Assembly: GCA_964580905.1 (NCBI GenBank)
Contig: CAZOLR010000009.1
Span: 3,581 to 67,580, forward strand
Length of the DNA: 64,000 nucleotides
Direction: 5' to 3'
Source: G041228335 sp964580905
Lineage (GTDB): Bacteria > Pseudomonadota > Alphaproteobacteria > Puniceispirillales > UBA1172
Notes under the pieces: generated by a model
The model's database searches: none
Told to the model about the DNA's origin: nothing
The model's input: the letters and a program-made list of their open reading frames with translations, nothing else
Translations under genes and position numbers: made by a program
Shown: positions 49,929 through 59,917 of the stretch, one piece after another
Position numbering within the stretch: the stretch's first letter is position 1
Layout of the letters: every line of letters begins with the position of its first letter

Positions 49929-52784
49929 TCACCCCGGACTATTTCCCGGGTTGTCGGGAATAAGGCATTGTTCAAGAAGGGCACTTATCCTGCCGCAAAT
50001 ATCATCAATTTCAGCATCCAGCGTCTCATAATCCACATGCCCGGTGAGTGTTGCAAATATCTCGGGCAAGATCATCTCGCCCTTGGGTTTTGATCTGTTT
50101 TCGGGAAAGATAAGGCGTATCCATTGGTGCAGGGCCGTCAGACGATCCACGGCTATGTTAAGAAAACCGGCCTGTTCTTCATCAAGAAGTCCCCTGCGGG
50201 CAAGTTCGGGCACGGCAAGACGGGTTGAGCGGAAAAATTTAATATCATCGGATGAAGGCATAAGCTGAAGCATCTGGATAAGAAAATCCAGATCAAGAAG
50301 GCCGCCATCCCGGTGGCGAAGATCATGGGCGGATTTTGCCGGCATGGCTTTGCGTATGCGCTCACGCATGGTGATAACCTCAGCGCTGATCTCATCACTT
50401 TTGCGGGGCTTTAAGAGGGCTTTACGGATTATATCCTCAACATCACAGCTTAGCGTTGCTGAGCCTGTATTTCCGACAACACGAGCTTTGAGCAGGGCGA
50501 AATGTTCCCATAACCAGGCTTCTTCCATCTGATATTGCCGGAAACTGTCAATATGTACCGCCACTGGCCCGGCGTTGCCGCTTGGGCGAAGTCGCATATC
50601 AACGTTATAGCATCTGCCTTCGGCGGTAGGGGCCGTCAGGGCGTTGATAAGTTGCTGGACAAATCGTGTGAACCACTGGCTTGCGCTTAATGATCTGGGC
50701 CCGGAGGAGATTGCATTTTCGGCACAGTCGTAAATGCAGATGAGATCAAGATCCGACAGTATGGTCATTTCCTCAGCACCGAGACGACCAAGGGCAAGCA
50801 CCACCATTGAGCCGCCCTCAATATCGCCATAACGTTCGATCATCTGGCGATGAACAACCGGCAGTACAGCCTGTATGGATATGTTTGCGATTGTTGAAAA
50901 AGCTTTTCCGGCGGCGACAGGATCCAGCACCTGATGCATCATCTGAACACCAATCTGAAATGACCAGTCTCGCTGTATCCGACGCAGAATATCGAGAACA
51001 TCCTGGTAATCTCGCGCGTCTTCAAGCGCGGCATTCAGTTCAGCCCGCCGGGCATCCCATGGAATATTTGCATCCCAGAAATCTTCATACATCAGGCGAT
51101 CCACCACCATGGGATGACGGATCAACTGTTCCCGTAGTGATGGTGCGCCTGTCACAATCGCTCCAAGTGTCGTGGCCAGTCCGTCGTTGCTCTCAAGCAG
51201 GGAAAAGAGCTGTAAGCCTGCGGGGAGTTGGTCCACAAGAACGGCAAAGCTACTGAACCCCTGATCAGGGTTATCGGTTTCTGCAAACCGGCGGATCAAT
51301 CTGGGAAGAATACGCCGTAGCTTTTCCCTTGACTGATCGGACCGGGTTGCTGGTGCGCGTCCGGCCATCCATCCCTCGCATACGGCAAAAAGACTTACAG
51401 GATCCTGAAATCCGAGTGAGGTCAGATGCATCGCGGCATCATCCCTGCTTTCTGTATTGCCATAGAGCCAGTTCTGAAATGCGTCCTGATCCTCTTTGTC
51501 ATCATCACCGATTGCTTTGATCAACGCTGCCGTGTCGGCAACAACCTGATCACTGAGCCGGATAACAGCTTCACGGAAGGTTTCTGAGGTCTCATGTCCG
51601 CAAAAGGCAGCTATTGCCTGCAAGGCTTCCGCGCTTTTGGGGAGCTGATGCGTCTGTGCGTCTCCGATCATCTGCAGACGATGTTCCAGCCGCCGCCAGA
51701 TATAATAGGCTTCGCTCAAGCGTGTTGCTTCCTCCCTTGTGATCCAACTCCCTTCGCCAAGCCTGAAGAGAGCCTTGGTTGTTTCTTTTTCTCTGAGTGC
51801 CGGTTCTCTTCCGCCGACGATCAGCTGATGCACATGCACAAAAAATTCAATCCCCCTGATACCGCCAATACCTGTCTTGATGTTGAAACCGAGAAGGTGA
51901 TCGTCCCGTGCATCACGGCGCAGCATGACACGCATATCTTCAAGCACGGTATAATCAAGATGGCGCCGCCAGATGAAAGGCTGGATGGATTTGAGAAAGT
52001 CTTCGCCGGCACGTAAGTTGCCGGCAATTGGTCTTGCCCGGATGAAAGCGGCCCTTTCCCATGTTCTGGCAAGAGATTCGTAATAACTGATGGCAGCATC
52101 ACGCGGGATCGCAATGGGTGTTGCCCCCGGATCCGGGCGAAGTCTGAGGTCAACCCGCCAGCCAATGCCGTCAGCCGTCGGCGTGCTGAGCAGTGATGTT
52201 AATCGGCGTGCCTTGCGAACATAGTTGGCATTGGCGTTTTCATCTTCATTTGGCAGGGTAATAATGATGAGATCAATGTCGGATGAAAAATTCAACTCTC
52301 CGGCACCGAGCTTTCCCATTCCAAGAATAAACCATCCCTGATGTGCAACTTCGCCATCGGGGCCGGGACCACAAATCCATCTGGACACAGATTCGACTGT
52401 GATGCCCGCGCACCGACTTAACCAGGAAATCTGCTCCGGCAGGGGGGAAATTCCGAAAATATCACTCATTGCGACCAGATGATTCACGCGCCCGCGAAAC
52501 CGGCGTATGGCCGCCATTATCTCTTCATCCTGCGTTGTTTGGCCAAGCCGCTCATGAAAGAGGGCCACCGCTTCGATAAATATCGCCTCACCTTGACCTT
52601 CAAGTATGCGGCTCAGATCATCACCGAAGCGTTGCTGAACCCGATGCAGATATGGTGCGATTGCGGTGCTGGCGGCAACGATGTCCGATGTGTCGGTCGG
52701 CCTGCCTTCGTTGAATGAAGGATGGGTTTCCGGCCAGCGTGGTGTAGAGCTGAAGATTGGCAAATCGATCTTTGATGTATTCAT
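49929..52784 (-). CDS. glnE: bifunctional glutamine synthetase adenylyltransferase/deadenylase
   Basis: Adenylylates and deadenylylates glutamine synthetase in response to PII, controlling nitrogen assimilation. The 951 residues hold two nucleotidyltransferase domains, each with a metal-binding pair: NFSSDIDLI near residue 169 (deadenylase half) and ILSDLDLICIYD near 677 (adenylylase half), joined by helical regions with the PII-binding part. The length is normal. It is 19 bases downstream of the MATE gene. Its partner genes glnA and glnB are not in the window. Confidence 0.95.
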   Translation of the reverse strand: MNTSKIDLPIFSSTPRWPETHPSFNEGRPTDTSDIVAASTAIAPYLHRVQQRFGDDLSRILEGQGEAIFIEAVALFHERLGQTTQDEEIMAAIRRFRGRVNHLVAMSDIFGISPLPEQISWLSRCAGITVESVSRWICGPGPDGEVAHQGWFILGMGKLGAGELNFSSDIDLIIITLPNEDENANANYVRKARRLTSLLSTPTADGIGWRVDLRLRPDPGATPIAIPRDAAISYYESLARTWERAAFIRARPIAGNLRAGEDFLKSIQPFIWRRHLDYTVLEDMRVMLRRDARDDHLLGFNIKTGIGGIRGIEFFVHVHQLIVGGREPALREKETTKALFRLGEGSWITREEATRLSEAYYIWRRLEHRLQMIGDAQTHQLPKSAEALQAIAAFCGHETSETFREAVIRLSDQVVADTAALIKAIGDDDKEDQDAFQNWLYGNTESRDDAAMHLTSLGFQDPVSLFAVCEGWMAGRAPATRSDQSREKLRRILPRLIRRFAETDNPDQGFSSFAVLVDQLPAGLQLFSLLESNDGLATTLGAIVTGAPSLREQLIRHPMVVDRLMYEDFWDANIPWDARRAELNAALEDARDYQDVLDILRRIQRDWSFQIGVQMMHQVLDPVAAGKAFSTIANISIQAVLPVVHRQMIERYGDIEGGSMVVLALGRLGAEEMTILSDLDLICIYDCAENAISSGPRSLSASQWFTRFVQQLINALTAPTAEGRCYNVDMRLRPSGNAGPVAVHIDSFRQYQMEEAWLWEHFALLKARVVGNTGSATLSCDVEDIIRKALLKPRKSDEISAEVITMRERIRKAMPAKSAHDLRHRDGGLLDLDFLIQMLQLMPSSDDIKFFRSTRLAVPELARRGLLDEEQAGFLNIAVDRLTALHQWIRLIFPENRSKPKGEMILPEIFATLTGHVDYETLDAEIDDICGRISALLEQCLIPDNPGNSPG

Positions 52785-52803
52785 GTTTTACCATACCACA
52801 CGA

Positions 52804-54183
52804 TTAAACCTGGACAATTCTTCCTCCGGCAAGAATGCGCCTCCAGGAAACCACGCAGCGCCAGCCCAGCAGCAGACTCCCTGCCATAAGGCCGAGGAAT
52901 AATCCCCACCACATGCCAATAGGCCCCCAGCCGAGACCGCTGGCAAGCCATATACCACTTGCAACACCAACACCCCAGTAGCTTAAGGTTGAGGCCAGAG
53001 CAGGGATACGGGTGTCATTTATCCCCCGGAGGATAGAGGTGAAAACAGCCTGCAAACCATCCACCAGCTGGAACAGGGCTACAATCATGACCATGGGAAT
53101 GGCAATGGACATCACCTGATCATATTGTCCGTCTTCGGAATTCAGAAATACGCCGATAAACACCTCCAGATCAGCAATCAGAAGTATGGTCAGCGCAAGG
53201 CAGATGATTATTGTCAGCATCAGCGCGGTGACAGCAGCCCTGAAGAGATCCCCGATATGCCGGCGTCCTGCGGCATGGCCAACGCGAATGGTTGAAGCCT
53301 GACTTATGGCAAGCGGCACCATGAACGCCACCGCCGCGATCTGGTTTGCTATACCAGAAGCAGCAACCGCAAGTGTCCCGAAAATACCAATGTAAAGCCC
53401 GGCAAAAATAAACATTCCTGTTTCTGCAAGAAGAGTTATCCCGATGGGGAAACCGACCAGCAGCAAGCGTTTCATGATAAAGGGATCCAGCCTGAACATA
53501 CGGGCAAAAGGACGGGTGAAGCGAAACGGCTTTTGAGTGGCAACATAAACCGACAGCATTACCGCCATCATTGTAAAGGTTATCGATGTGCCGAGACCAA
53601 TTCCGGCAATGCCGAGAGCCGGCAATCCAAACCAGCCATCGGCAAGTATCTTATTGAGCAGCAGATTGATCCCCACACCTATCAGATTGATGACTACCGG
53701 TGGCATGGGCCGGTTATGGGCGGAAACGTAATGTCTCAAAACGAAATAGATGTAAGTCGGGATCATACCCGGGGCGAGCATCCGCAGAAACGGGCCGGCA
53801 TCGCGGGCCATCTCAGGGTCTTGTTGCAGAGCCAGAAGCAGGATTTCGCCATACCACATCGGGATCATAGTGATGGCGCCGTAAATCGTGGCAAGCCAGA
53901 TACCCTGACGCATGACGCGCCGGGCTTCACGGCGTCTGAACGCCCCTAAAGCCTGGGCGGTTAGCGGGCTGACGGCAATGGTCAATCCCAGCGCGATGAA
54001 ATAAAAGGGCTGATAAAGCCGGTTTGCCTGGGTTCCGGCGGCGAGTGCTTCGGTGCTGATCCACCCCATCATGAGAATATCTACCGTCCAGATACCGATC
54101 ATGGCAATCTGTCCGACAATCAGCGGCAATGACAGAAACAAGGTCGCTTTGGAGTGATGCTGCCAGGAGGCGGGAGCAGTCAT
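52804..54183 (-). CDS. MATE-family multidrug/metabolite efflux transporter
   Basis: A 459-residue MatE-domain protein with twelve membrane helices in two bundles. Marks of the family include LSLPLIVGQIAMIGIWTVDILMMG in helix 1, PLTAQALGAFRRREARRVMRQG near residue 80, and SILRGINDTRIP in the second half. It would export cationic compounds against Na+ or H+ influx. It precedes glnE by 19 bases in the same direction, an association that I read as transcriptional convenience rather than shared function. Confidence 0.92.
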   Translation of the reverse strand: MTAPASWQHHSKATLFLSLPLIVGQIAMIGIWTVDILMMGWISTEALAAGTQANRLYQPFYFIALGLTIAVSPLTAQALGAFRRREARRVMRQGIWLATIYGAITMIPMWYGEILLLALQQDPEMARDAGPFLRMLAPGMIPTYIYFVLRHYVSAHNRPMPPVVINLIGVGINLLLNKILADGWFGLPALGIAGIGLGTSITFTMMAVMLSVYVATQKPFRFTRPFARMFRLDPFIMKRLLLVGFPIGITLLAETGMFIFAGLYIGIFGTLAVAASGIANQIAAVAFMVPLAISQASTIRVGHAAGRRHIGDLFRAAVTALMLTIIICLALTILLIADLEVFIGVFLNSEDGQYDQVMSIAIPMVMIVALFQLVDGLQAVFTSILRGINDTRIPALASTLSYWGVGVASGIWLASGLGWGPIGMWWGLFLGLMAGSLLLGWRCVVSWRRILAGGRIVQV

Positions 54184-54428
54184 GTAATTCCTTCATCCTA
54201 ATTGAATTGACAATAAGCCTTTGGCAGTGAATTGACCACCACATTTGTAAAACCTGACCTTCATACTGCTGTATCGTGTCGCAGATGGATGATTTTTCTT
54301 GAAGATCATTTCCATCATCCTATCTCCTGTGGTAAGAGTGCACCTGTTCCGAGCTGGCATATATATATTTCCCCGGTTTCTTTTTGGACCAGCAGGATGA
54401 TGCTGAAACCGATACTGGAATATCAACA

Positions 54429-55616
54429 ATGATTAAATTTCGACTTGGACGATTTGCGGCAGTCTTTTCCAGGTTTCTTCTTGCCGTGGCCATCTTGTCT
54501 CTGGGAGTGATCGGATATCGCGCCCTTGTTGCCACAAAACCTGAGGTTGCTCCCCAGCCGAGACAGGAAGTTGTCCGTCAGGTGACATCACATATTGTCA
54601 GAATTGAAGATGCCCGCCCTGTCTTGAGGGCTTTCGGGTCTGTCCGTGCAACACGAACGGCAAATCTTAGCTTCAACATAGCAGGTGAAGTCGATCAGGT
54701 GTCCGAGTTGATGAGGAACGGGTCTTTTGTTTCCGAAGGCGAAGAACTTGCCCGTCTTGATACCGAATTGCTCGAACTTGACCGGAACGAAATTAAACTG
54801 CAGTTGAGCGCGGAAGAGGTCAATGTCGCCGAGCTGGAAATTCAGCTTGATCTGAGGCAGCGTCAATTTGAGCGGATAACCCAGATGAAGGCGGCTTCTG
54901 TAGCGAGTGAAGCCGTTCTGGAAGAATCACGTCTTGCGCTTTCCATGGCAAAAAATTCGCTCAGCCAGTCCCGCTCAAAGGTTCTCCAGTTGAAAATCGC
55001 CCTGAAACGCGCGGAAAAGAAACTGAGTGACTCCGTTCTGAGAGCACCATTTACCGGAGTTCTCTCTGATGTTGAAATCGGCGAGGGGAGAGTGCTGTCT
55101 TCCGCAACCAGCCTTGGCACGATTACCGATCTTTCCAGCCTTGAAGTCTCCTTTGTCGTTCCTGCCAACGTCTATGCGGCCTATGGTGATGTCCTTGGCC
55201 AGAATGTTGAGATTTCATGGAAGACCGGAGGCAAAAGCGTCAAAACGGTGGATGGCCGCATTGTTCGTGCCGAAAGCAATGTGTCGGCAAGCGAGGGAGG
55301 CGGGAGGTTTTACGCCGTATTGCCCGGGCCCGGGACGGATCAGCATGCGCCGATCCCCGCTGGGGCTTTTGTTGAAGTCAAGTTTGCATCGGTTCTTCTT
55401 GAGGATATAGCGATCATTCCCGAAGCCGCACTCTTTGACAACGATACGGTTTTCGTAATTGTTGAGGGACGCGCTGAAGCCCGCATGGTGACAATCGAGG
55501 CAAAGACGGACGGGCAGATTTATGTCTCAAGCGGGCTCAATGCCAATGATGAGATCGTGACGACACGAATTCCCGGCCTTGGTGAAGGGGTGCGGGTTGA
55601 GGCGGAACAAAGATGA
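54429..55616 (+). CDS. RND efflux periplasmic adaptor subunit
   Basis: A 395-residue membrane-fusion protein (HlyD/AcrA type). An N-terminal signal/anchor helix (about residues 10-30) is followed by a lipoyl-like half near 85-105, an alpha-hairpin coiled coil (about 110-180, with ELEIQLDLRQRQFERITQMKA), then the second lipoyl half LRAPFTGVLSDVEIGEG near 205, and beta-barrel and membrane-proximal domains. ATG 54429 is preferred over a TTG at 54384. Its TGA overlaps the permease start by 4 bases. The 245-base upstream gap contains no gene that I can support. Confidence 0.9.
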   Translation: MIKFRLGRFAAVFSRFLLAVAILSLGVIGYRALVATKPEVAPQPRQEVVRQVTSHIVRIEDARPVLRAFGSVRATRTANLSFNIAGEVDQVSELMRNGSFVSEGEELARLDTELLELDRNEIKLQLSAEEVNVAELEIQLDLRQRQFERITQMKAASVASEAVLEESRLALSMAKNSLSQSRSKVLQLKIALKRAEKKLSDSVLRAPFTGVLSDVEIGEGRVLSSATSLGTITDLSSLEVSFVVPANVYAAYGDVLGQNVEISWKTGGKSVKTVDGRIVRAESNVSASEGGGRFYAVLPGPGTDQHAPIPAGAFVEVKFASVLLEDIAIIPEAALFDNDTVFVIVEGRAEARMVTIEAKTDGQIYVSSGLNANDEIVTTRIPGLGEGVRVEAEQR

Positions 55617-58600
55617 AGGCGTCACCATTTCTGCAGTTCTTTATCAATCACAAGACTGCGGCAAACCTTTTGATGATATTGATGCTGGTGGTAGGCCTTG
55701 TCTCTCTTGACAGGCTGAACAGGCAATTTTTTCCAAGTTTTGAAGTCGAGCTTGTGATTGTCAATGTCGGCTGGTCCGGGGCAACGGCTGAAGACATTGA
55801 TGCCAACATTATCCAGCTTCTTGAACCGGAGCTTCGCACGATAACCAATGTGAAGAAAGTCGTCTCAAACAGTTATGAAGGTCTTGCTTCTGTCCAGGTG
55901 GAGTTTGAATTCGGCGCTGATATGAAGCAGGGGCTGGCTGATGTGGAAACAGCTGTCGGTCAGATCGACTTTCCTGAAGAAGCGGATCAACCCAAAGTCA
56001 TCCGGGCAGAATTCACGGATACAATAAGCAAACTTGTATTGTCCGGTCCCTTCAGTATCGAAGCCTTGCGCAGTATTTCGAAATCAATCAAGGAAGACCT
56101 TCAGCGGCTTGGTGTTGACAAGGTGATTATCTCCGGTCTTCCGGATGAAGTGATCCGGATTGAGGTAAGCGAAGCAGAACTGGCAAGGCTGGGGATGCCG
56201 CTTGATGATGTGGCTAATGCCATTGCACGGTCATCACTTGATGTTCCGGCAGGACGCTTTGCCGATGGTGCCCTGCGGGTGCGGTCGTTAGGGCTTCTCC
56301 GGACAGCTGGTGAATACGAAGATGTGGAAGTGGTGATCCGTCCTGATGGTAGCCGTGTTCTCTTAGGTGATATAGCCACGATTACGGAATCTTTTGATGA
56401 ACCCTACGTAGAAATAACGCGCAACGGGCTGCCGGCGGTTGAGTTGGAATTCAGGCGCGGCAAGACAAACGATTCCCTGGAAATCAATCAGGTTATTCAG
56501 GACTGGCTTCTGGATTACCGCACCAAGGCACCGGAAACGCTGATTATCGAGCAGTATAATATTCAGGCCAATCTCATTCAGGAACGTATTAACCTTCTGC
56601 TGAAAAATGGTGCCAGCGGTCTTGTGCTGGTGGTACTTGTCCTGTTCCTGTTTTTATCAACACGGGTTGCGTTTTGGGTCGCGGCAGGAATCCCTGTCGC
56701 CTTCCTCGCCACATTCGGTGTCATGCTTGCCATGGGGCAGACGATCAACATGATTTCCCTTTTTGGCCTGATCATGGCCTTAGGCATCGTGGTGGATGAT
56801 GCTATTGTGATCGGTGAGCATTCGGAATACCTCAGCCAACGTCGGAATCTGCCTCTGGATCAGGCGGCTGGTCTTGCGGCAACCCGTATGGGACCACCCG
56901 TGGTAAGCGCCATGCTCACCACGGTGGCTGCTTTTCTGCCCCTGTTCACGGTAAAAGGCATTATTGGCGAAATAATCTCAGCCATTCCGATGGTGGTTGT
57001 GGCGGTGCTGATCGCCAGTTTGATTGAAGTATTTTTCATCCTGCCGGCACATCTTGCGCATTTTGGCAGTTCCGCTTCCCGGAAAAGCTCTTTCCGACGG
57101 TTTTTTGATGAGGGTTTCAACGCCTTCAGGGACGGGCCGTTCAACAAGCTGGTCACCTTGTCGGTGCGCTGGAGATATTCGACGCTGGCGATTGCATTTG
57201 CTCTCCTTATCCTCTCCATCGGCATGATGGCCGGGGGGAGGGTGAATTTCGTTTTCTTCACATCTCCTGAAGCTGATGTTGCCTTTGGCAATGTCGTGAT
57301 GGCGCCGGGATCTTCGAGGAGCCAGACCGAGGATATGCTGCGTGAGGTGGAACGTGCCCTCAAAGTGGCGGAGAAGAATGTTACCGGCGGTGAGGGTGGA
57401 CTGATCCGGGTCGCGGTGGCCTCGCTTGGAACAAATCGCCAGAACGATGATCAGGAAAGTGATGGTGGGGCTTCGGATATCCAGGCCGGAGTAGAGGTCG
57501 AACTTATCACCGCAGATCAGCGGCAGGTGCGGATGCGTGATTTCGTCAAGGCATGGCGGGATGAGATCACTCCGATGCCGGGGATGGACAGGTTGACCAT
57601 ACGCGCTCCGACAGGCGGACCTCCGGGACGTGATATTGATATCCGGCTGATGGGAAATGACCTTGATATTCTGAAGATGGCGGCTACCGAACTTGTCGAG
57701 ATTATCAAGACAATACCATCCGCCAATTCGGTGGCCGAAAATCTTTCATATGGGGCTGAAGAACGCATTATTCGTCTGACCCCGCTGGGCAAGTCACTCG
57801 GGTTCAGTGTTTCTTCCGTGGGCCAGCAGCTAAGATCTGCTCTTGACGGTGCCGTGGTGCGACGCTTTCCTCGAGGTGATGAAGAAGTTACGGTTCGGCT
57901 CTCTCTTCCGGAAGATGAGACGCTTACAGATAATATTGGTGCTTTGCGCCTGATTGCTCCGGATGGAAGCTTTGTCCGGCTCGCTGACATTGCCACGGTT
58001 GAAAACCGACTCGGCTTTTCTGTTGTCCGGCGTCAGGATGGCTTCCGTGAAGTGTCGGTTACAAGTGATTTGGATGCCACCGTGATTTCCACACCTGAAG
58101 CACTGGAAAAGGTTATGGAAGCAGGGCTCCCTGAACTTGCTGAAAAATATGATCTGCGCTATCGGTTCGACGGCAGGGATACTGAAAGGACTGAGGCTTT
58201 TGCCGACATGCAGACAGGCGGGATGATCGCACTGATTTGCATCTATGTGATTCTTGCCTGGGTGTTTTCATCGTGGGTTCTGCCGCTTGCGGTGATGATC
58301 ATGATCCCTTTTGCGTTGATAGGGGCGGTGGTCGGGCACTATCTGATGGGGCTGACGATGACTATTCTTTCCATGTTCGCGCTGATTGCCCTGGCAGGGA
58401 TTGTGGTCAATAACTCGATCATTCTTGTCGCCACTATTGAACGGCGGATGGAAGAAGTGGACGGAGATCGCATGCTGGCCATCATCTCCGGCGCCACCGA
58501 CAGGCTGAGGCCTGTTCTCCTGACCTCAATCACCACGATTTGCGGCCTGTCAACGCTGATGTTTGAAAAATCCCTGCAGGCGCAGTTTCTGATCCCGATG

Positions 58601-58747
58601 GCAACAACGATTGTCTTCGGTCTCGGGATTACCACCCTCCTTGTATTATTTGTTGTGCCATCAACGCTGGCCATTGGTGGTGATATCAGGTCACTATATA
58701 ATGGTATCCGTCGTATGGTTTCAGGCACAACATCTGTTGCGGAGTAA
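55613..58747 (+). CDS. RND efflux transporter permease subunit
   Basis: A 1044-residue inner-membrane RND pump subunit with twelve predicted helices and two large periplasmic loops. Helix 4 has GIVVDDAIVIGEHSEY, with the paired Asp needed for proton relay; helix 10 has the matching NNSIILVATIERRM. The N-terminal NRQFFPSFEVELVIV segment is typical of the hydrophobe/amphiphile exporter group. No outer-membrane TolC-type gene is adjacent, so a shared channel is assumed. hisI follows after 3 bases, apparently on the same transcript. Confidence 0.94.
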   Translation: MKASPFLQFFINHKTAANLLMILMLVVGLVSLDRLNRQFFPSFEVELVIVNVGWSGATAEDIDANIIQLLEPELRTITNVKKVVSNSYEGLASVQVEFEFGADMKQGLADVETAVGQIDFPEEADQPKVIRAEFTDTISKLVLSGPFSIEALRSISKSIKEDLQRLGVDKVIISGLPDEVIRIEVSEAELARLGMPLDDVANAIARSSLDVPAGRFADGALRVRSLGLLRTAGEYEDVEVVIRPDGSRVLLGDIATITESFDEPYVEITRNGLPAVELEFRRGKTNDSLEINQVIQDWLLDYRTKAPETLIIEQYNIQANLIQERINLLLKNGASGLVLVVLVLFLFLSTRVAFWVAAGIPVAFLATFGVMLAMGQTINMISLFGLIMALGIVVDDAIVIGEHSEYLSQRRNLPLDQAAGLAATRMGPPVVSAMLTTVAAFLPLFTVKGIIGEIISAIPMVVVAVLIASLIEVFFILPAHLAHFGSSASRKSSFRRFFDEGFNAFRDGPFNKLVTLSVRWRYSTLAIAFALLILSIGMMAGGRVNFVFFTSPEADVAFGNVVMAPGSSRSQTEDMLREVERALKVAEKNVTGGEGGLIRVAVASLGTNRQNDDQESDGGASDIQAGVEVELITADQRQVRMRDFVKAWRDEITPMPGMDRLTIRAPTGGPPGRDIDIRLMGNDLDILKMAATELVEIIKTIPSANSVAENLSYGAEERIIRLTPLGKSLGFSVSSVGQQLRSALDGAVVRRFPRGDEEVTVRLSLPEDETLTDNIGALRLIAPDGSFVRLADIATVENRLGFSVVRRQDGFREVSVTSDLDATVISTPEALEKVMEAGLPELAEKYDLRYRFDGRDTERTEAFADMQTGGMIALICIYVILAWVFSSWVLPLAVMIMIPFALIGAVVGHYLMGLTMTILSMFALIALAGIVVNNSIILVATIERRMEEVDGDRMLAIISGATDRLRPVLLTSITTICGLSTLMFEKSLQAQFLIPMATTIVFGLGITTLLVLFVVPSTLAIGGDIRSLYNGIRRMVSGTTSVAE

Positions 58748-58750
58748 GGA

Positions 58751-59083
58751 ATGGAACTCGCCACGATTGAAAATGTTCGCTTTAATTCCGATGGTCTGGT
58801 TCCGGCAATAGCACAATGCGCGGCTTCGGGTGACGTGCTGATGATGGCCTGGATGAATGCTGTATCCCTTGATATCACCTTGCGCACAGGAAAAGTGACC
58901 TACTATTCGAGATCAAGACAGGAATTGTGGGAAAAGGGGGGAACTTCCGGCCATACCCAGCAACTCGTTGACGCCTGTCTCGATTGTGACGGCGATACAA
59001 TTCTCCTGAAGGTGGAGCAGGTGGGCGCAGCATGTCACACCGGGGAGAGAAGCTGTTTTTTCAGGGCGTTTGCCGGGGAATAA
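58751..59083 (+). CDS. hisI: phosphoribosyl-AMP cyclohydrolase
   Basis: Third step of histidine synthesis: opens the adenine ring of phosphoribosyl-AMP. The 110-residue stand-alone enzyme (no HisE fusion) carries SRSRQELWEKGGTSGH near residue 53 and the metal-binding Cys set in DACLDCDGD and ACHTGERSCFF. It starts 3 bases after the RND permease and ends 2 bases before rlmE, away from other his genes. N-terminal length is a little short, with an unusual MAWMNA region, but complete. Confidence 0.94.
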   Translation: MELATIENVRFNSDGLVPAIAQCAASGDVLMMAWMNAVSLDITLRTGKVTYYSRSRQELWEKGGTSGHTQQLVDACLDCDGDTILLKVEQVGAACHTGERSCFFRAFAGE

Positions 59084-59085
59084 TT

Positions 59086-59826
59086 ATGCCAGGGCCTGAT
59101 CAGAAAAAGGGAGCCAGTGGCAGGAGTTATCGTGGCTCAGCAGGAATTACGAAAACCCCTAAAAAATCACGTGGCCGGACAGAATCTTCCCGCCGATGGA
59201 TACAGCGGCAGCTTAATGATCCGTTTGTGGCTGAGGCAAAGTCACGAGGCTTTCGTTCCCGCGCTGCACTTAAACTCGAACAGATTGACCAGAAATTCTC
59301 TCTTTTAAAACCGCATGACAAGGTTCTTGATCTCGGATGTGCCCCGGGGGGATGGCTGCAATATGCAAGTCAGAAAATCGGATTGACCCAGGGGCATGGG
59401 GTGCTCGCCGGTATCGATCTTCTTAATTGTGATCCGGTTCCGGGAGCGATCATTTTCAAAGGTGATATCAACGATGATGCCATGATGCATGCCCTTATTG
59501 AGGCTATGGATGGTAAAGCCGACGTTGTCCTCTCAGATATGGCGGCTGACACAACCGGCCACCGGGCAACGGACCATTTGCGCACCACCGCGCTTCTTGA
59601 TATCGCGCTTGATATGGCGCAGCGGATACTTGCCCCCGGCGGAATTTTCCTCGCCAAATGTTTCCGCGGTGGTGCGGAAAGGTCCGCGCTTGAGGTCATG
59701 CGGCAAGATTTTGCCTCGGTCAGACATGTGAAGCCTGCAGCCAGTCGGCAGGAATCAGTGGAAAGCTATGTTCTGGCCATGGGATTTCGTGGCCAGCCAC
59801 AAGATGATGATATTTCTCAGAACTGA
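59086..59826 (+). CDS. rlmE: 23S rRNA (uridine-2'-O-)-methyltransferase RlmE
   Basis: Methylates U2552 of 23S rRNA in the 50S A loop (FtsJ/RrmJ). The 246-residue protein has a basic 45-residue N-terminal extension, SAM motif LDLGCAPGGWLQYA near residue 85, and the K-D-K-E tetrad: Lys in RSRAALKL, Asp in VLSDMAADTTGH, Lys in FLAKCF and Glu in ESYVLAMGF. ATG 59086 has GGGGAA upstream; the frame extends into hisI but without support. It closes the RND-hisI-rlmE run. Confidence 0.94.
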   Translation: MPGPDQKKGASGRSYRGSAGITKTPKKSRGRTESSRRWIQRQLNDPFVAEAKSRGFRSRAALKLEQIDQKFSLLKPHDKVLDLGCAPGGWLQYASQKIGLTQGHGVLAGIDLLNCDPVPGAIIFKGDINDDAMMHALIEAMDGKADVVLSDMAADTTGHRATDHLRTTALLDIALDMAQRILAPGGIFLAKCFRGGAERSALEVMRQDFASVRHVKPAASRQESVESYVLAMGFRGQPQDDDISQN

Positions 59827-59861
59827 TCTCCATATTTTGCTCAAAACGCTGTTCTTGGCTC

Positions 59862-59890
59862 TTCCCAGTTGAACGGTGTTTGGATATAAT
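59862..59890 (+). promoter_or_regulatory. candidate sigma-70 promoter for guaB
   Basis: A consensus -10 TATAAT lies at 59885-59890, with TTCCCA (4 of 6 matches to TTGACA) 17 bases upstream at 59862-59867. The guaB start at 59918 with a TGGAGG site follows, giving a short leader of about 20 bases. Confidence 0.5.
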
Positions 59891-59917
59891 GCGACGCTTC
59901 CACCATATGGAGGCATT

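Noticed and set aside
54184..54428. Small frames in the gap between the MATE and RND adaptor genes
   Set aside because: They are short, lack ribosome sites and family sequence; the gap is best read as a promoter region for two divergent transport genes.
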